Translations under genes and position numbers: made by a program
Shown: positions 42,647 to 53,901 of the stretch, piece after piece
Layout: each line of letters opens with the position of its first letter
Numbering within the stretch: position 1 is the stretch's first letter
From: Acytostelium subglobosum LB1
Lineage: Eukaryota; Evosea; Eumycetozoa; Acytosteliales; Acytosteliaceae
Length of the DNA: 64,000 nucleotides
Assembly: GCF_000787575.1 (NCBI RefSeq)
Contig: NW_012236516.1
Span: 2,126-66,125 of the forward strand
Direction of reading: 5' to 3'
Notes under the pieces: model-generated
The model's input: only the letters and a program-made list of their open reading frames with translations
Databases searched by the model: none
Told to the model about the DNA's origin: nothing

Positions 42647-44323
42647 TCATTGATGATGGCGATTCTTCTTGGCATGTAGTGCAAGGATATTGTCGCGGTG
42701 GATGAATCCATACTTTGAAAGATTGTTTTGTGGATGGTTGAAGAACATGTTGTCGCTGATCCTAAACAGATTGAGCTCATAATGAAATACGAATGTTCCG
42801 TATACTTGCTGGTGTACAGTGATGTTGACCAATGATTGATTGGCCAGTGTAGCAGCCACATACTCTGTCGAGGCCTCTCCCTCCAATATGAGTGATCGCA
42901 ATGCTGATGGCAATGTTCCTTGCTCTGGCAAGTGCGCCACACTATATAGACCAAGTAATGTCACTGATGATGGGATATCACCAACCTTTATCACGTGTTT
43001 GTAATCACGTAGGACCAGTGATTGGAGTGAACTGGGCAACAACGATGGAGTGAGCAACTGGCTGGGCGCACATCCCAAGTCAAGCTCATCGATGTCTTGA
43101 GGGAACTGTGTGATCGGACCTTGAATGGAGCATAGTAGTAATCGCAACGAGGGCATCTCCATTGGCAGCGCGATTGGATCGGTCAAGCTATCTTCCAAAA
43201 GTTGTAAACGCTCAAGGTTGGGAAAGGTCGTTGATGATAGTTGTCTGATAAACTCGGGATTGGCCTGTGTTGCTGTCATTACGTTGAGGTTGTCAAAGAC
43301 CATGTCATGCTTGAATGTTAGCGGGTTGTTTATCCATAGGTTGCGCACTGGTTGATGATCAAACTCTTGAGCAAACTGATTGCCAAAGGATAGGTGTGTG
43401 GCACTGGCTGGCAGCTCAGTTATCGGTTTGTTGAATCGTCCACCAAAGAGAATGAACTCGATCGATGGCGGAAACAAGTCTTTGGTAATCGTTTGATTGA
43501 AGCCACAATAAAGGTTGAGTACCTTTAGGCCCGCAGGCAATCGTCTAGTGACGAATGGTTGTTCCAACATATAATCATCAGAGTAGATTGTCAGATCGCG
43601 GAGTCCAGGTGGCAGACCGATAAACACGTGAACCAGATCGATTGATACCATTAAGGTCAATGATGTGAGTGACTTTGGATAACAGTACTCTAGTGGCGTG
43701 AATGAATTCAATGTGTTCAATGTTGAGAATGGTATGTTCTCCAAAGAATATGGCATCAATTGATTGTTTGCTTCATAAATAATATCAATTGATCTTGATA
43801 CCATCTCTTTCAGAAAGCTATCCATACCAAGCCAGAACTCCAAATCAAACGGATATCCTTCACAATCAAAGAATGTAATACTTCTTAGATTATTCATGTC
43901 CAGCAAATCCTGTTGCCAACATCCTATATTGATGGATTGATTGATTGATTGATATGAGTGTAAGTATGATTGAATGAATGAATGATCAAATGCGAAGATA
44001 TACATACTATTTGATTGATTGATGACGATGTAGTATTGTCGGTCAAAGTCTGACTTCTGACAGAGGTCTACATCAGAGTATACACATACATTTTGTAACT
44101 TTGTATTATTGATTTGTTGACTAATTATATTACAATAAGATTGTAAACATTGTTTACATCTATTAAAGTTATTAAATAAAGGTAAATCATTGTTGTTGAA
44201 TGTTAAATAATTGTATCGATGATCAAATAATCTCTTACAAGTCATTGATAACATCAACCTATCAACATCAGATTCAATATATGATACAATATTTTGTAAT
44301 AATATATATTGTAATGATTCCAT
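42647..44323 (-). CDS. F-box-like/FNIP-repeat protein (member A)
   Basis: Two exons (44008-44323, 42647-43923; phase-1 intron) give about 530 residues. Exon 1 is an F-box-like domain (LLQNIVSYIESDVDRLMLSMTCKRLFDH). Exon 2 carries LRR-like FNIP repeats of about 22 residues with cores such as CGFNQTITKDLFPPSIEFI and GGRFNKPITELPASATHL. By family knowledge, F-box/FNIP proteins are likely substrate adaptors of SCF ubiquitin ligases; that role is inferred. It is the most diverged full-length member here and lies outside the array, with CTR9 between. It converges on GT49 (85 bp) and diverges from CTR9 (207 bp). Confidence 0.88.
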   Translation of the reverse strand: MESLQYILLQNIVSYIESDVDRLMLSMTCKRLFDHRYNYLTFNNNDLPLFNNFNRCKQCLQSYCNIISQQINNTKLQNVCVYSDVDLCQKSDFDRQYYIVINQSNSMYIFAFDHSFIQSYLHSYQSINQSINIGCWQQDLLDMNNLRSITFFDCEGYPFDLEFWLGMDSFLKEMVSRSIDIIYEANNQLMPYSLENIPFSTLNTLNSFTPLEYCYPKSLTSLTLMVSIDLVHVFIGLPPGLRDLTIYSDDYMLEQPFVTRRLPAGLKVLNLYCGFNQTITKDLFPPSIEFILFGGRFNKPITELPASATHLSFGNQFAQEFDHQPVRNLWINNPLTFKHDMVFDNLNVMTATQANPEFIRQLSSTTFPNLERLQLLEDSLTDPIALPMEMPSLRLLLCSIQGPITQFPQDIDELDLGCAPSQLLTPSLLPSSLQSLVLRDYKHVIKVGDIPSSVTLLGLYSVAHLPEQGTLPSALRSLILEGEASTEYVAATLANQSLVNITVHQQVYGTFVFHYELNLFRISDNMFFNHPQNNLSKYGFIHRDNILALHAKKNRHHQ

Positions 44324-44530
44324 CTTTATCTTTATCTCTTATCTCTTTCTATTCTTGGACATGATTGAATTTGAAGCAAAGTGTTGCGAACTTCAAAGTT
44401 TTGGACTTTGTTGATTTTCAAAGAGCCCCCTTTGTTCAAGTTCATTCATTCTTTGATCGTGTTGGCATTCATTCATTCACTTATTATCTCTATATCTAGT
44501 TATATCTAGTTATATTTATATATTATATAG
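44324..44530. promoter_or_regulatory. Bidirectional promoter region (FNIP A / CTR9)
   Basis: 207 bp between divergent ATGs. On the left side, next to the FNIP start, is CTTTATCTTTATCTCTTATC, the leader motif of this gene family read on the plus strand. On the right side is a repeated TATCTAGTTATATCTAGTTATAT just before the CTR9 ATG. Confidence 0.5.
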
Positions 44531-47500
44531 ATGTCTTCAACAGGTACATCATCATCATCTTCATCAACATCAGTTGCAACAACAACAACTGTTGTAGATT
44601 ATATTAATATACCACTCAAACAGTCTGAAAAGTCTGTAAAGATATCAATCAATAATCTACCATCTGCACATCAAGTCGTTAGCATTCTAAAGAAAGAAAG
44701 ATCATCACTAAGTCTATGGTTAAAGATCGCTGTATGCATTCATTCACCCTCAATCAATCAACAATACACTGACTATCGTCGAACCAATCAATGAACATCA
44801 TAGGCCGAATATTATAAACAGGGTAGATTAGATGATTTCAAATCGATATTGACAGATTCATTGGATGTTGATGATGGTAGAGATTCAAAGCATGATAGTA
44901 GAGAATCAAAGCATGATAGGATTGCGATATTGAATGCCCTGTCTAGTTATTATACGCAGTTGGGTGCTGTCGAGAAGGTCAAGCAGAAGAGAGAGGACTT
45001 GTTCAGCAGGGCCGTCAGTCATCTGACACGTGCCGACAAGATCGATCATCTCGACCATCTCAACTGGGTGGGCAAGGCCATCCTTCTACTCTGCAAGGGT
45101 GATACAGATCACGCCTTTACCAACTTTAAGAATGTACTTGACCCATCCATCTCGGGTAACCCTCCCATCGTACCAGCTCTCCTTGGCAATGTATGTCTTT
45201 CATTCATTCAATCAATCATTCGCGAATGCATACTCATTCAGTCAATCACATTAGTCATGTATATTATTCAACAAGGGCAACTATGATAAGGCACTTGAGG
45301 ACTATCAGAGAGTGATACAGTTGAACCCTAACTGCCCACCAACTGTAAGACTGGGTCTGGGCAACTGTTACTTCCGTCTGGGCAGGATGGAGCGCGCAAA
45401 GCAGGCGTTTGAACGTGTGTTGGCGATGGACCCAGACAATGTCGAAGCCATGATCGGCCTGGCATTGGTATTGATGAATGGTGGCGACGTAGCACAGGGC
45501 ATGAGCCTCATAGCCAAGGCCTACCAGCTGGCACCGACCAACTCGCTGGTGCTCAATCACTTGGCCAACCATTACTTCCACAAGGGCGAATACCAAAAGG
45601 TGCACGCTCTGGCCGCCGCCGCGCTGACCAACACCGATGCCAACCAGATCAAGGCCGAGTCGTGCTATCTGATCGCCCGTGTGCACCACGCCAACGAGAA
45701 GTGGCCCGAGGCATTGCAGTACTACCATCAGGCCGTGCTCAACACACCAGACTTCTTCCTGGCCCAGTTTGGTTTGGGACAAACATACATCAAGAATGGA
45801 ATGGTGGAGAAGGCCATCTCCTGCTTCGAGTCAGTGCTGGAGAAGCAGCCCGACAGCTACGAGACACTGCAGATTCTTGGCAGTCTGTACAGACACTCCT
45901 CACAGGCCAAGAACATCGACAAGATCAAGGCTGTCCTCACCAAAGCCACCCAGATCAACCCAAACGACTACATCAACTGGTTCGAGCTCGCTCAGTTGCT
46001 TGAGAGGACCGATGCCCATGCCGCCTTGGATGGTAAGTGAGCGCACACCTTCAATCACTCAATCATTCATTCATTCATTCGTTCATACACTGACATCACA
46101 TCTGTAGCCTACAATAAGGGTATCGCGATTTTGAAGAAGGAAGGCATTGACATAAGTGCAGAGATTCATAATAATGTTGGAGTACTGTCGCACAAGGTTG
46201 GCCAGTACGAGGAGGCCGAGCGCATATACATGCAGGTGATTGAGGACTCTGGCGCAACGATCGAGGACTACAAAGCGATCAACATCACAACGACATACAA
46301 CTTGGCGCGACTCTACGAATCGATGAACAACTTCACGAGGGCACGCGAGTTGCACATTGGCATCCTGACTGAGCACCCAACTTATCTGGACTGCTACCTG
46401 CGTATGTCGGCTCTGTGTCGTGCAGAGGGCAATGACTTTGAGGCGAGTGAGTGGAGCAAGCAGGCTTTGCTCATCGATCCCAACAACGCGGAGGCATGGT
46501 CGATGTTTGGCTGTCTGCAGCTGTCCAAGGAGCAGTGGAGCTTCGCCCAGAACAAGTTTGAGCAGATCCTCGAGACCAACAAGCACGACCCATACGCCAG
46601 CTTGGCGCTGGGCAACCTGTACTTCCAGGCCAAGATTCACAATCCCGACAAGTTTGAGAAGTACCTGTCTCTGGCCGAGACCTACTACACCAAGACTCTC
46701 AAGAACAACCCGACCAACATCTACGCAGCCAATGGAATTGGAATGGTTGCCTTTGAGCGAGGCAACATCACACTAGCCACCGACATCTTTGTCCAACTCC
46801 GCGAGTCTGCTGTTGACGTACCATCAGTCTCACTCAACCTTGCACACATCTACATGCAGAAGCGACTCTTTGACTTTGCTATCAGACTGGTATGTTGTTT
46901 GTTGTTTGAATCATTCCGATCATTCACTTATTAACTCAATCAATCAATCACAATTAGTATGATGGATGTTTAAAGAAGAGTAATAATGCCAAAGAGATGG
47001 AGTTGATGTACTTATATCTCGCCAAGGCTTACTTTGAGGCACAGAGATATCCAGAGTGCAAACAAACATTGAAGAAGGCTCTGCACATCTCACCTGCCAA
47101 CATGGCGTTGCAGTACAATTTCGCGTTGGCCATTGAGAAGTGCTCTCAAACGGTCATCCAATCGACCAGGAAGACGCTGTACGAATACTCGACGGTCCAG
47201 AAGGAGCTGGATCACGCCAGACAGGTGTTCGAGAGGCTTGCCACTCTCAAGAACCCCAAGACGATGATCGACACCAAGAAGTGCATTGCCCATCTCTCCT
47301 CTGTTAAGGAGTTGCTAAAGACAGTGGGCGATGAGGTCCAGACTCTCGAGAAGAATGAGATCGCCACCGCCAAGAAGCGCGAGGAAGCGGCCGAGGAGTC
47401 GAGACGCCAGGCACGCGAGAAGGAACGAGTGGAGGCCGAGAGGAAGGCCACGGCCCTGGCGCGTCTGGAGGAGGAGGAGCGACAGGCTGCCGAGGGCAAG

Positions 47501-47854
47501 GCCAAGTTCGAGGAGTTGATGAGAGAGCGTGAGAGAGAGAAGGAGGGCGAAGAGAACGAAGAGGAATCTAGCCGAAGCAGCAGGAAGAAAAACAAGAAGC
47601 GTGATCACTCTGACGATGAAGACGAGCGATCGTCCTCCAAGCGCGAGCGCAAGAAGGACAGGAAGAAGAAGAAGTCCAAGAAGGACAAGAAGGACAGGTC
47701 AGAGCGATCGGAGCGAGAAGAGTCTGACGGCGAGATGTACCAGCAAGAGGATCAGTCCGAGAGCACCACTGGCGCAATGGATATTGACACTGCCAACGAA
47801 GTGACAAACAATCAAGAATACGAGGATCTGTTTGGAAGTGGAGAAGAGAACTGA
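44531..47854 (+). CDS. ctr9: CTR9, Paf1 complex TPR scaffold
   Basis: Component of the Paf1 complex, which travels with RNA polymerase II and promotes histone H2B ubiquitination. Five exons (44531-44731, 44804-45190, 45255-46032, 46108-46889, 46958-47854) give about 1014 residues. A Ser/Thr head is followed by IPLKQSEKSVKISINNLPSA (conserved CTR9 start) and many TPRs (about 65-770), for example GNYDKALEDYQRVIQLNP and ILFNKGNYDKAL across the second splice. The C-terminal third is a long coiled coil rich in Arg/Glu (KKREEAAEESRRQAREK) ending in a Lys/Arg/Asp/Ser tail and EDLFGSGEEN. The length matches other eukaryotic CTR9 proteins. It is a lone plus-strand gene between two FNIP genes. Confidence 0.95.
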
Positions 47855-47921
47855 ACGAATTGAACAGAACAATGAATGACATTATAACTCCTGGATATGT
47901 TCATGAGATCATTGGGGTTAT

Positions 47922-49549
47922 TTATTTGGTCTTGGCAAGGATGGTAGCAGCATCAATGAATCCATAGCTGGGTAACATTGCCGTGTGATTCAAGAATAGT
48001 GTATCGCTGATTCGTAGCAACTCAAAGGATGCTGTATAATTGTCGCGGTGTCGTCGCAGTTTGATTTCAAACAGTGATGTCATTGCCAGCAAAAGGTCGA
48101 GGTGCTCAAAGAGCTCTCCTCTCTTGAAACTGTTGATGCTTAGTGTGCGGACTGATGGAGGAATGACGGTCGGATGTAGACTGTAAAACATATCGATCAG
48201 AGACAATGATGTGAGTGATTGAGGGAGATCACCAATAGAGATTGGATGCTGATATGAGTGAAGATGAAGGAACTCAAGTGATGGCGGTAGTAGTACATCG
48301 ATTTTGTCGAACATGCCCGAGTAGCAGTGAGTGTTCAGATGTTTGAGACCTTTGGGCAGCGATGAGATTGGTCCATGTGCTTGAATGTCAAGTAGCCTCA
48401 GCGATGAGGGCATTGTCGAGAGGTCCAAAGAATCCCAATCATCAACTTCCAAGTCAAAGAGGATCAGAGAGTCGAGGTTTGGAAACATTGATTCAGTGAT
48501 CGATAGTATCGTGTTGAGATCTTGGCATAAGCACATTGACGTTATTGTAGGGAATGATTGTCCTGGGAAGAATGAAGCTTTGCCATAATGATAGAGAGAT
48601 TGAACTGGGAGGTAGTGCAGCGGTAGGTCGTAGTTGTGGCCAAGATACAACTCGGTTACACTTGGCGGCAGGTTGTCTATTGGTTGATTGAATGATCTGC
48701 CCATATCGATACAGGCCAACTTGGAGGGCAATGCGTCCTTTAAGATGGACTGTGGGTATCCAGATACAAGGTGGAGCTCTGTCAAGTTGGGAGGCAGCAT
48801 CCCAGGTGTGATTCGATGGTGCCAATTAGCATTAATGGTGAGTGTACCAAGTGACTCTGGCAGACCGGCCAGTGATGAGTCGAATTCGCCATTGATATCC
48901 AGTTTGGACAGAGTCCTTGGGAGTAGGCCACTCAGCACCTGTAGTTGACTTTCCTTTGTAAGTTTGATTGACAGTTTGACCAGAGGCAGATGTTGCATTG
49001 AGAATGTAGGTTCGTGTACCATATCGAGTGACATGAATACCGATCGATCATCCATTTCTCTTATAAAGTCTAGTGCACTCTCCCAGAACATCGCATCGAA
49101 AGGGTAATCCCTTCCTTCACCAAATGTTATCGAGGCAATGTTATTAACATTCCTTAACTCTTGCATCCAACCTCCATCTGATGTTCTATCTGTCATTCAT
49201 TCAACCAATCCAGTAAGTACGTGTGTGATTGATCAATCAATCAATCAATCATACCGATGATGTAGGCTCTGTCATAGAATGATGACTTTGGATTGCGATC
49301 ACCTTGAACTGATATACTATGTCGCTTAATGTTACAAACTTGATTGGTTATTATATCACGGTATGATCTTAGTAGTACCTTTTGGTCGGTGTACTTTTGA
49401 TAACGAGGTATTCTATCATTGTTGAACTGTAGATATCTATCTCTATTGTCAAACAATCTGCGACATAACAATGTTATAACAATACGATCAATATTACGTG
49501 GTAAGAATGATACTATATGTTGTAATAATGTATATTGTAATGACTCCAT
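47922..49549 (-). CDS. F-box-like/FNIP-repeat protein (member B, array gene 1)
   Basis: Exons 49255-49549 and 47922-49189 give 520 residues. It begins MESLQYTLLQHIVSFLPRN, sharing the MESLQY start with member A; the other array members start MLD/MLG/MFD. The join reads IIG|D across a phase-1 intron, followed by DRTSDGGWMQELRNVNN. Repeat cores include SFNQPIDNLPPSVTELYL. The C-terminal cap (LLRISDTLFLNH...YGFIDAATILAKTK) is the family's end module. Converges on CTR9 with only 67 bp between stop codons. Confidence 0.9.
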
Positions 49550-49765
49550 TCATCTACTTGTATCTATATATCTGTGATCGGATGAATGAAGAAAGGACCA
49601 CATCAAATCGAAAGATTGACTTGCCCTATTGGGAAGTTTTTGAAATTTATGGGTCGGAATGGTTCCACTCACTCATTCAATCAATCAATAAATGGGATTG
49701 TTGAATGAATGAATAATTTGTTAGACGATTGGAATAATTCCAAGGTTCAACGAAACCTTTGTTTA

Positions 49766-50245
49766 TTATAGATTGTCACTGATTATTCTTGTTCTATTCT
49801 TATGGATCAGTTCCATTATTATTGGGACTCCCATGAAACTACATGCACGTACTTTTTGTAGAATAGACAACTGATAGTTTAGGAATAGTGTATCATTGAT
49901 TCGGTACAACTCAAAGGACACATCCCAGATATGCAATGTTATCTCTGTCAATGTCTTGGTGTTCAACAATCTCACCAAGTTTACAGTTGAACTCTTCTTT
50001 ATCGAATTATTATAAATGATCCCATATCATCTGATTGAAGGTGGAAGTTGCTCATCAACAATGAATGGATGTGTCACATCCTCTAGCTTGAGGGATGTGA
50101 GTGATGATGGAAACATTGGTATCTCTTTAACAGTTTATGCTCTCCCATCGACGCTGGAACAAATACACTTTGGAACAGACTTCAATCAGCCACTCTGTTT
50201 GTATTATACTATATGTTGTAATAATGTTAACTGTAGTGTATCCAT
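49766..50245 (-). pseudogene. Scrambled FNIP gene relic
   Basis: Four family pieces lie out of normal context. First, a start module on the minus strand (50205-50245, MDTLQLTLLQHIV). Second, a plus-strand, hence inverted, FNIP core (about 50136-50195, ALPSTLEQIHFGTDFNQPL). Third, a minus-strand fragment FPSSLTSLKLEDV (about 50030-50110). Fourth, a minus-strand C-terminal cap (49766-49978, LTEITLHIWDVSFELYRIND). The rest of the gene is missing, and one internal piece is flipped. It occupies the slot where an array gene would be expected. Confidence 0.8.
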
Positions 50246-50325
50246 GATTGAAGATGAATGAATGTATCTCTACCCACAAATCACAAACGAATTGACAGGA
50301 GTCCGGAAATTGGCATTCCTCGAAT

Positions 50326-52008
50326 TTATGGGATAGCTAGTTGTACAACGTGCTTCTTGAACTTGGACACCTTGGACATGATGGTATCAATGTTGATGAA
50401 TCCATAATGAATAATATCATCGAAGCTCGATGTATCTAGATGATTGAGGAGTAGAGTGTCGGTGATACGGTACAGGCAAAGTTTGATTTCCTCATCATCG
50501 TCGTCGTCTTCTTGATAGAATTGAATCATAATCTCAATCAATGTCGTTGTTTCCAGTATCTGTTTCAAATGATCAATTGTTGTGTCGTCGGGTCGTTGAT
50601 TCAACTCCATACACATCGCTCTAAGTATGTGAAGTGGCAGTTGGTTGATGTGTGGCAGATGTCCAATAGCATTCATTGACAAGCTTGTGAGAGATGTCAG
50701 TTCACTAAGGTCCAGTTCATGTTGGTATTCAATCAATACAAGTGATTGAAGTGATTGTGGCAATGTTGTGATCTGGACCAGTGGGTTACTGTGATGGAGA
50801 TTGAGTTTAACGAGTCCGGTTGGGAATGCTGTGATTGGACGATTGGTAGTGACAATCAAGTCTGTCAAAGTGGACGGCAACATAGATAGGTCTATGGGTT
50901 CGTGTCCATCTTCCAATGGATTGCCAATGTATAATTGTTTGAGTTTGGGGAATCGGGACGATGTGATCAATGGCAGCTGCTCGTTCTCATGTACGGCCCA
51001 CATATGTAGCTTGGTGAGGTCGCTGAATACTTCGCCAGGTGTGAACGCTAGGTCCTCACGATGGAAGAGTGCAACCAGTTGTTTGGTTCCAATTGGATGA
51101 TCATTTCTTGAGGATAGATGTAGTTTGATTACACTGGCAGGTAGGTTGTGGAGTGGTTGATTAAAGTCTGTTCCAAAGCTAACAAACTTCAAAGTGGAAG
51201 GGAGAGAGTTGGCTGCAATTTGTTGATTGAATGAATCGGCAAAGATCATTCTCTTTAAGTTTGGAGGGAGGATGCCGGGTGCAATGGGTCTGTTCCAACT
51301 AGTAGAGTCATCATCGATACGCAGACTTGTCAGACTGTCGGGTAGGCCGATGAGTGATGTATCGGTATGTCCCTCCAAGAACAATGATGTCAGTGTCCTT
51401 GGAAGCAGTCTGAAATCATTAATCATTGATGATGGGTTGTCTTGTCGTGATACAATGTCCATGCGGGTGATCGGCACATCCCTCAACGAGTATGATATCT
51501 AGTGTACAATGTACAGTTTCAACTCCACTGATCGATCATACATCTCTCTCAAAAAGTCTCTATTCCTTTCCCAGATTGATTCATCAAACCCAGATCCATG
51601 ATCATGTTTGTCTTGGAACTGTATAACCTTGATGTTGGTCCACTTGTCTGTCGTGAGGTCTATGTATGTTCATTAGTACGTACGATCATGATCGAAAGAT
51701 AGAGTGACCGAACATCAAATACCTTCATCTTTGAGAGCAATGATACTTGTATTGGGATTGATGATTAATGTTTGCATCTCTTTGATGTTATAATGTTTAT
51801 GAATGATATTGTAATATGATCGTAAGTTGATCTTATCTTTGATGTCATTCCATTCATCATAGATTGGTCTATTATTACATAAACTAATGTATTGATGTCT
51901 ATTCTCAAACAGACGTCTACACAACAATGTAACAACCAGTCTATCAACATCACGTGGAAGATAAGACACTATATGTTGTAACAATGTGAATTGAAGTCTA
52001 TCCAACAT
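50326..52008 (-). CDS. F-box-like/FNIP-repeat protein with in-frame TAG (member C)
   Basis: Exons 51723-52008 and 50326-51659 follow the family model (MLDRLQFTLLQHIVSYLPRD; exon 2 DLTTDKWTNIKVIQFQD). In exon 2 the codon at 51499-51501 is TAG, between VELKLYIVH and ISYSLRDVP, where relatives have an unbroken frame. The rest of the frame is open to 50326 (about 390 more codons) with good repeats (DFNQPLHNLPASVIKLHL), so it is a recent pseudogene, a strain allele or a read error. An Asp/Glu insert QEDDDDDEEIKL near the end is unique in the array. Confidence 0.78.
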
Positions 52009-52035
52009 CTCTATCTCTATCTGTATCTCTATCTG
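52009..52035 (-). promoter_or_regulatory. GATAGA-repeat leader before FNIP member C
   Basis: Read on the minus strand, CAGATAGAGATACAGATAG and further GATAGAG units run directly up to the start codon. The same motif sits before members D, E, F, G and in looser form H, A and B. Confidence 0.6.
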
Positions 52036-52082
52036 TATGAACCTAAAAATGATCATGTTGAATCTCGAGATACCCTCGCACA

Positions 52083-52100
52083 CATACCCTCGAGGGTATG
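52083..52100. repeat. Perfect 18-bp palindrome CATACCCTCGAGGGTATG
   Basis: Centred on CTCGAG, 8 bp past the stop codon of member D and about 75 bp before the ATG of member C. Half copies (ATACCCTCGC) lie just left of it at about 52070 and again in the next spacer (53860-53880). It could form a hairpin in the 3' UTR of member D or bind a dimeric factor upstream of member C. Confidence 0.9.
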
Positions 52101-52107
52101 TTATTGG

Positions 52108-53769
52108 TCAATCTTTGTATATTGATTTAATGGTGCCAATGCTGATCAATCCATGAGTCTGTACATTTTGGAAGATGGAACTGCCTGAATGAGAGAGGAA
52201 GAGTGTATCGGTAATTCGGCATAGCTTTAGGATGATTTGCCGTGCTTTTGGACAAAGATTGAATCTTATATCCTTCAAGTATGTTGTCGAAAGTATATGT
52301 TGAATTCGTTCGGCAGTGTTGTTGCTGTTGGCTTTGGAGAAAATATCTATACTAATGGATCTGAGCGACTGTGGAAGTTGGCTGGCAAGTGGCAATTGAT
52401 GAGGCATGACCAATGAGAGTGATGTAAGAGTGGATGGGAGTTGTCCAGCCTCCAAATCATGTTCATATCCTATCATTGTGAGCGATTGAAGTGAATGAGG
52501 CAACAACATGTTGTTGATGATTCGGAACTGTTTATGACAATATATTCTTAGAGTCTCGAGACCTTGAGGGAATGACTTGATTTGACCTTGGGCATGTAGT
52601 GTCATATCTCTCAATGAGGATGACATTGGTGAGAGATCAAGAGCCTCATTTCCACGCCAAATCTCAGATCCCGCCATAAGATTGATTGTTGTGAGGTTTG
52701 GGAATGAGATCGAGTTGATCTTTGGCCACGAATTATGTTTGGAGTCAGTTGAAAGGTTGGTGAGAGAGTCGAATACCATTCCAGGTGTGAATGATGTAGG
52801 TCCATTATGGAATAGATGGACTAACTGTTTGTGACAAATCATATATCCTCTCCTTGTGCCAAGATATAAATCGGTGACACTCGTTGGAAGGTTGGATAGG
52901 GGCTGATCAAAGTTTGGACCAAACTTAATACACTCCAATGTTGAATGGAATGTGTCCTTGGCGCCATCATCAGCAATATGATAGTTTGATGATGTTCTTA
53001 GATCTAGCGTCTTTAGTCGTGGCGGTAGTGCACCAATCTGAATAGGTTGGTTCTGACCATTGAATGGATATGATATGACCAGAATCGTCAGACTGATGGG
53101 CAAGCCAACTAATGATAAATTGTCACCATGTCCTGACATTGTCAACTTTGAAAGTGTCCTTGGAAGTAGGCTGAAGTCAGGGCGATGGCCCTCATAGTGG
53201 ACCTCCATACTTGTAAATGGCATATTGTACAATGAGAATGTAGGAGGATGAAGCAAGTGGAGATTGATTACAACTGATCGATCAAACATCTCTTTGATAA
53301 AGTCTTTGTTCCTGTCCCAGTATATTGCATCGAACTCATCAACATGATAACACTCTTGAGTGAATGATATCTCTTTGACCTTATACTTGTTGTCATTGAT
53401 CACACTCTTTAAATCACCTGTCATGTCTTTGTATCATTCAATCAGAGTTAGTTATTGTATTAATAGATGGGTTGCTTGATCATACATACCGACATCACTT
53501 TGATCTTTGTTGTCAGACACATTGATTGTTTGAATGTTATATTGATTGTATTGTTTGATTATTATATCATTGTATGATAGCATAGAAATATGAGATGATA
53601 GTATATCAATATGTTGTGATACGTTGTCATCACGGTCATTGAATAGTAGATATAGATGTCTATATTCAAACAGACGTCTACACAACAATGTAACAATCAA
53701 TCGATCAACATCGCGTGGCAAGTACGACACTATATGTTGTAACAATGTGAATTGAAGTCTATCCAACAT
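52108..53769 (-). CDS. F-box-like/FNIP-repeat protein (member D)
   Basis: Exons 53490-53769 and 52108-53426 give 532 residues. F-box-like exon MLDRLQFTLLQHIVSYLPRD with LLCRRLFEYRHLYLLF. Exon 2 opens DMTGDLKSVINDN and has the ISFTQ...WDRNKDFIKEMFDRSV module seen in all members before the repeats. Repeats include NFDQPLSNLPTSVTDLYLG, a variant with Asp in FNQ. The C-terminal cap is LCRITDTLFLSHSG. It is followed 8 bp downstream by the 18-bp palindrome. Confidence 0.92.
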
Positions 53770-53901
53770 CTATCTCTATCTTGTATATGAATGTTTGTTT
53801 ATATGTTTGGGCGAATTGATCAATGGTTTCAAAATCAGTCGCAGACTTATCCTCGCACTTACCCTCGCAGACATACCCTCACACAACTTTGAGGTAATTT
53901 A

